Source of the DNA: a virus | IMG/VR virus record: IMGVR_UViG_3300005265_000009 | Coordinates: 1 to 46,439 of that record | DNA length: 46,439 bases | Reading direction: 5' to 3' (one strand) | Shown here: positions 45,316-46,439 of the stretch, piece after piece | Layout: every line of letters begins with the position of its first letter | Numbering within the stretch: position 1 is the first letter of the stretch | Position numbers and translations under genes: made by a program | Notes under the pieces: model-generated | What the model was told of the DNA's origin: nothing | Seen by the model: the letters and a program-made list of their open reading frames with translations, nothing else | Database searches by the model: none

Positions 45316-46439
45316 TTACCAATATTTTTCACGCTCACTGTCTGAATAAACCCTTCTACTGCCAAACATTCTCTCCATTGCTCGCCTTCCCTGCCAAACC
45401 TTCAGGGAACGGGGATGAGACACTTTTGGTCTCATTTGTTCAAGAACCTTCAAAGAGTTAGCAAATTCTGTTAACCATTCTTGTGCCTTATTCAAATCAT
45501 CTTTCGTCCTCCACGCCTGGGCTACAGCATAATTTATGTATAAATCTGGCAAGGGAACAGGAACAGTATCGCTGTAACTGTCAACATCACTTGGTTTCTT
45601 AAAGTAGACAAGAGTTAAAGTATAACCAGCAGTTTCTGGAGTTGGACCAACCTTTATTTTATTGTTTACCCAGTCAACAGTATAATGAACTAAATCATCA
45701 TCATTCTCTGCATTTTTATCCCGATATTCGTAATTAAATCTCGTTTCATTGAGATATTTCAAGTAATATTCAACGTCTGAAGAGCCATCATCATAGCGGT
45801 ATTTTAATCGATGCACCCTCTCGCAGTCAGAGGGAAGGTCATACTCACTAACCCCTGCTTCCGTATCGAATTGGTATTCCGTTTTAAGAAACCACCATCT
45901 TCTATTCAGTCCCTTAACAATATCAGTTACCGAGTTAAAGTCTCTGATTATGTCTTCATCAGAAACTGCCTGGGCATTCTCGTCTTTAGCAAATCTTCTC
46001 ACCTGACTGATTAGCGAACCAACCTGGAGCCTGTTTAATCCTGTTCCTTCTACAGTATCAGACCAGGCAGAGTATGTTCCTGTAGCAGAATTATAGTAGC
46101 GGCTACGATAGTAGTATGTTGACTCTCCTGCCTCGTGAATGTAAGTCGTTTCATCTTGTCGCCAATCAAAGTCTACTTGAGTAGCCAAATTTTGCCAGCT
46201 GCCCTCCTCAGAAGTCTTATACTGAATATCGAATTTATCCCACAAAACCTTTTGAACAGATTCCCCTGCCTCGTGGTTAAAATTCAATGCCGTTATTGTT
46301 AGAGTTGTGCTATTAGAAGGAGTAGCTGTTAAGTCTGTTACTTCGCTCTTTTCATTTCCTTTTCCCCCAACAAAAATAAGGTCATTGTTGGCAAATCCAG
46401 CACTATCCTCAACCGTTAAAGAAGTTCCGCCTGTATATT
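45316..46439 (-). CDS. Phage adaptor (head-tail connector) protein, main part
   Basis: The rest of the 395-residue protein that starts at 168 and crosses the join; bases 46336-46439 are the repeated overlap. After the beta-rich first about 120 residues, LQVGSLISQVRRFAKDENAQAVSDEDIIRDFNSVTDIVKGLNRRWWFLKTEYQFDTEAGVSEYDLPSDCERVHRL follows the gp4/gp11-like adaptor pattern (SDxxIxxxxNxxxxxi... Y-DLPsDcxRV). KWIKVGPTPET-like strands and YINYAVAQAWRTKDDLNKAQEWLTEFANSL complete it. It links portal to nozzle. A TTG inside (46287) is not the start. Confidence 0.8.
   Translation of the reverse strand, partial: YTGGTSLTVEDSAGFANNDLIFVGGKGNEKSEVTDLTATPSNSTTLTITALNFNHEAGESVQKVLWDKFDIQYKTSEEGSWQNLATQVDFDWRQDETTYIHEAGESTYYYRSRYYNSATGTYSAWSDTVEGTGLNRLQVGSLISQVRRFAKDENAQAVSDEDIIRDFNSVTDIVKGLNRRWWFLKTEYQFDTEAGVSEYDLPSDCERVHRLKYRYDDGSSDVEYYLKYLNETRFNYEYRDKNAENDDDLVHYTVDWVNNKIKVGPTPETAGYTLTLVYFKKPSDVDSYSDTVPVPLPDLYINYAVAQAWRTKDDLNKAQEWLTEFANSLKVLEQMRPKVSHPRSLKVWQGRRAMERMFGSRRVYSDSEREKYW
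46336..46439. repeat. Terminal direct repeat, right copy (assembly overlap)
   Basis: Identical to bases 1-104. Joining base 46335 to base 1 gives one continuous adaptor reading frame, which shows the molecule is circular or circularly permuted with 46,335 unique bases. Confidence 0.97.

Overview
The window is a complete, circularly closed genome of a tailed bacteriophage, probably a podovirus. The first 104 bases recur exactly as the last 104 (46336-46439). The adaptor gene reads in frame through the join, so the unique genome is 46,335 bp cut inside a gene. A bacterial host is indicated by three things: near-consensus sigma70 promoters (TTGACA-N17-TATAAA), Shine-Dalgarno (SD) sites, and peptidoglycan enzymes (muralytic transglycosylase, amidase, holin-like proteins). 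The host species cannot be read from the sequence. K/E/R-rich proteins with many AGA/AGG codons would fit a thermophile, but that is only a guess.

Layout. Two opposed transcription units diverge near 25.75 kb and converge near 35.85 kb. The minus-strand (late) unit starts at a promoter at 25703-25731 with a structured leader. It runs down through a two-helix membrane peptide, terminase small subunit, an orphan Phd/YefM-like protein, a terminase large subunit interrupted by a LAGLIDADG intein, portal, transglycosylase, very basic small proteins, scaffold, decoration protein, major capsid protein, small beta-rich virion proteins and an S74-chaperone tail fibre. Next comes a nine-gene glycan island with its own promoter (3254-10416): four or five glycosyltransferases, an SDR epimerase/dehydratase, a short UDP-glucose-dehydrogenase-like protein, a methyltransferase and a YopX-like protein. 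Receptor-binding and fibre-like genes follow. The unit then wraps through the origin to the adaptor, nozzle, three ejection-type proteins and the lysis cassette (amidase, HNH, XhlA-like, holin), ending in a metallophosphoesterase.

The plus-strand (early) unit (26.5-35.7 kb) holds about 28 mostly small genes. They include a gp32-like ssDNA-binding protein, an adenine-methyltransferase-like protein, a PD-(D/E)XK-like protein, a HExxH protein, HTH proteins and several zinc-ribbon and membrane micro-proteins. No polymerase, primase, helicase, integrase or repressor was recognised.

The most unusual content is RNA. At least eight intergenic stretches fold by eye into long stems or multi-helix domains. 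Several have G-U pairs that would form only in the transcript of the strand on which neighbouring genes are read. They include a 189-nt domain closed by a 20-position helix between two lysis genes; a promoter-driven three-way-junction RNA where the two units converge; a related multi-branch RNA at 33.5 kb; and two long stems that bury the ribosome-binding site of the next gene. A second theme is possible virion glycosylation: three virion genes carry Ser/Thr-only tracts (111, 30 and 19 residues) in a genome that also carries a private glycosyltransferase operon.
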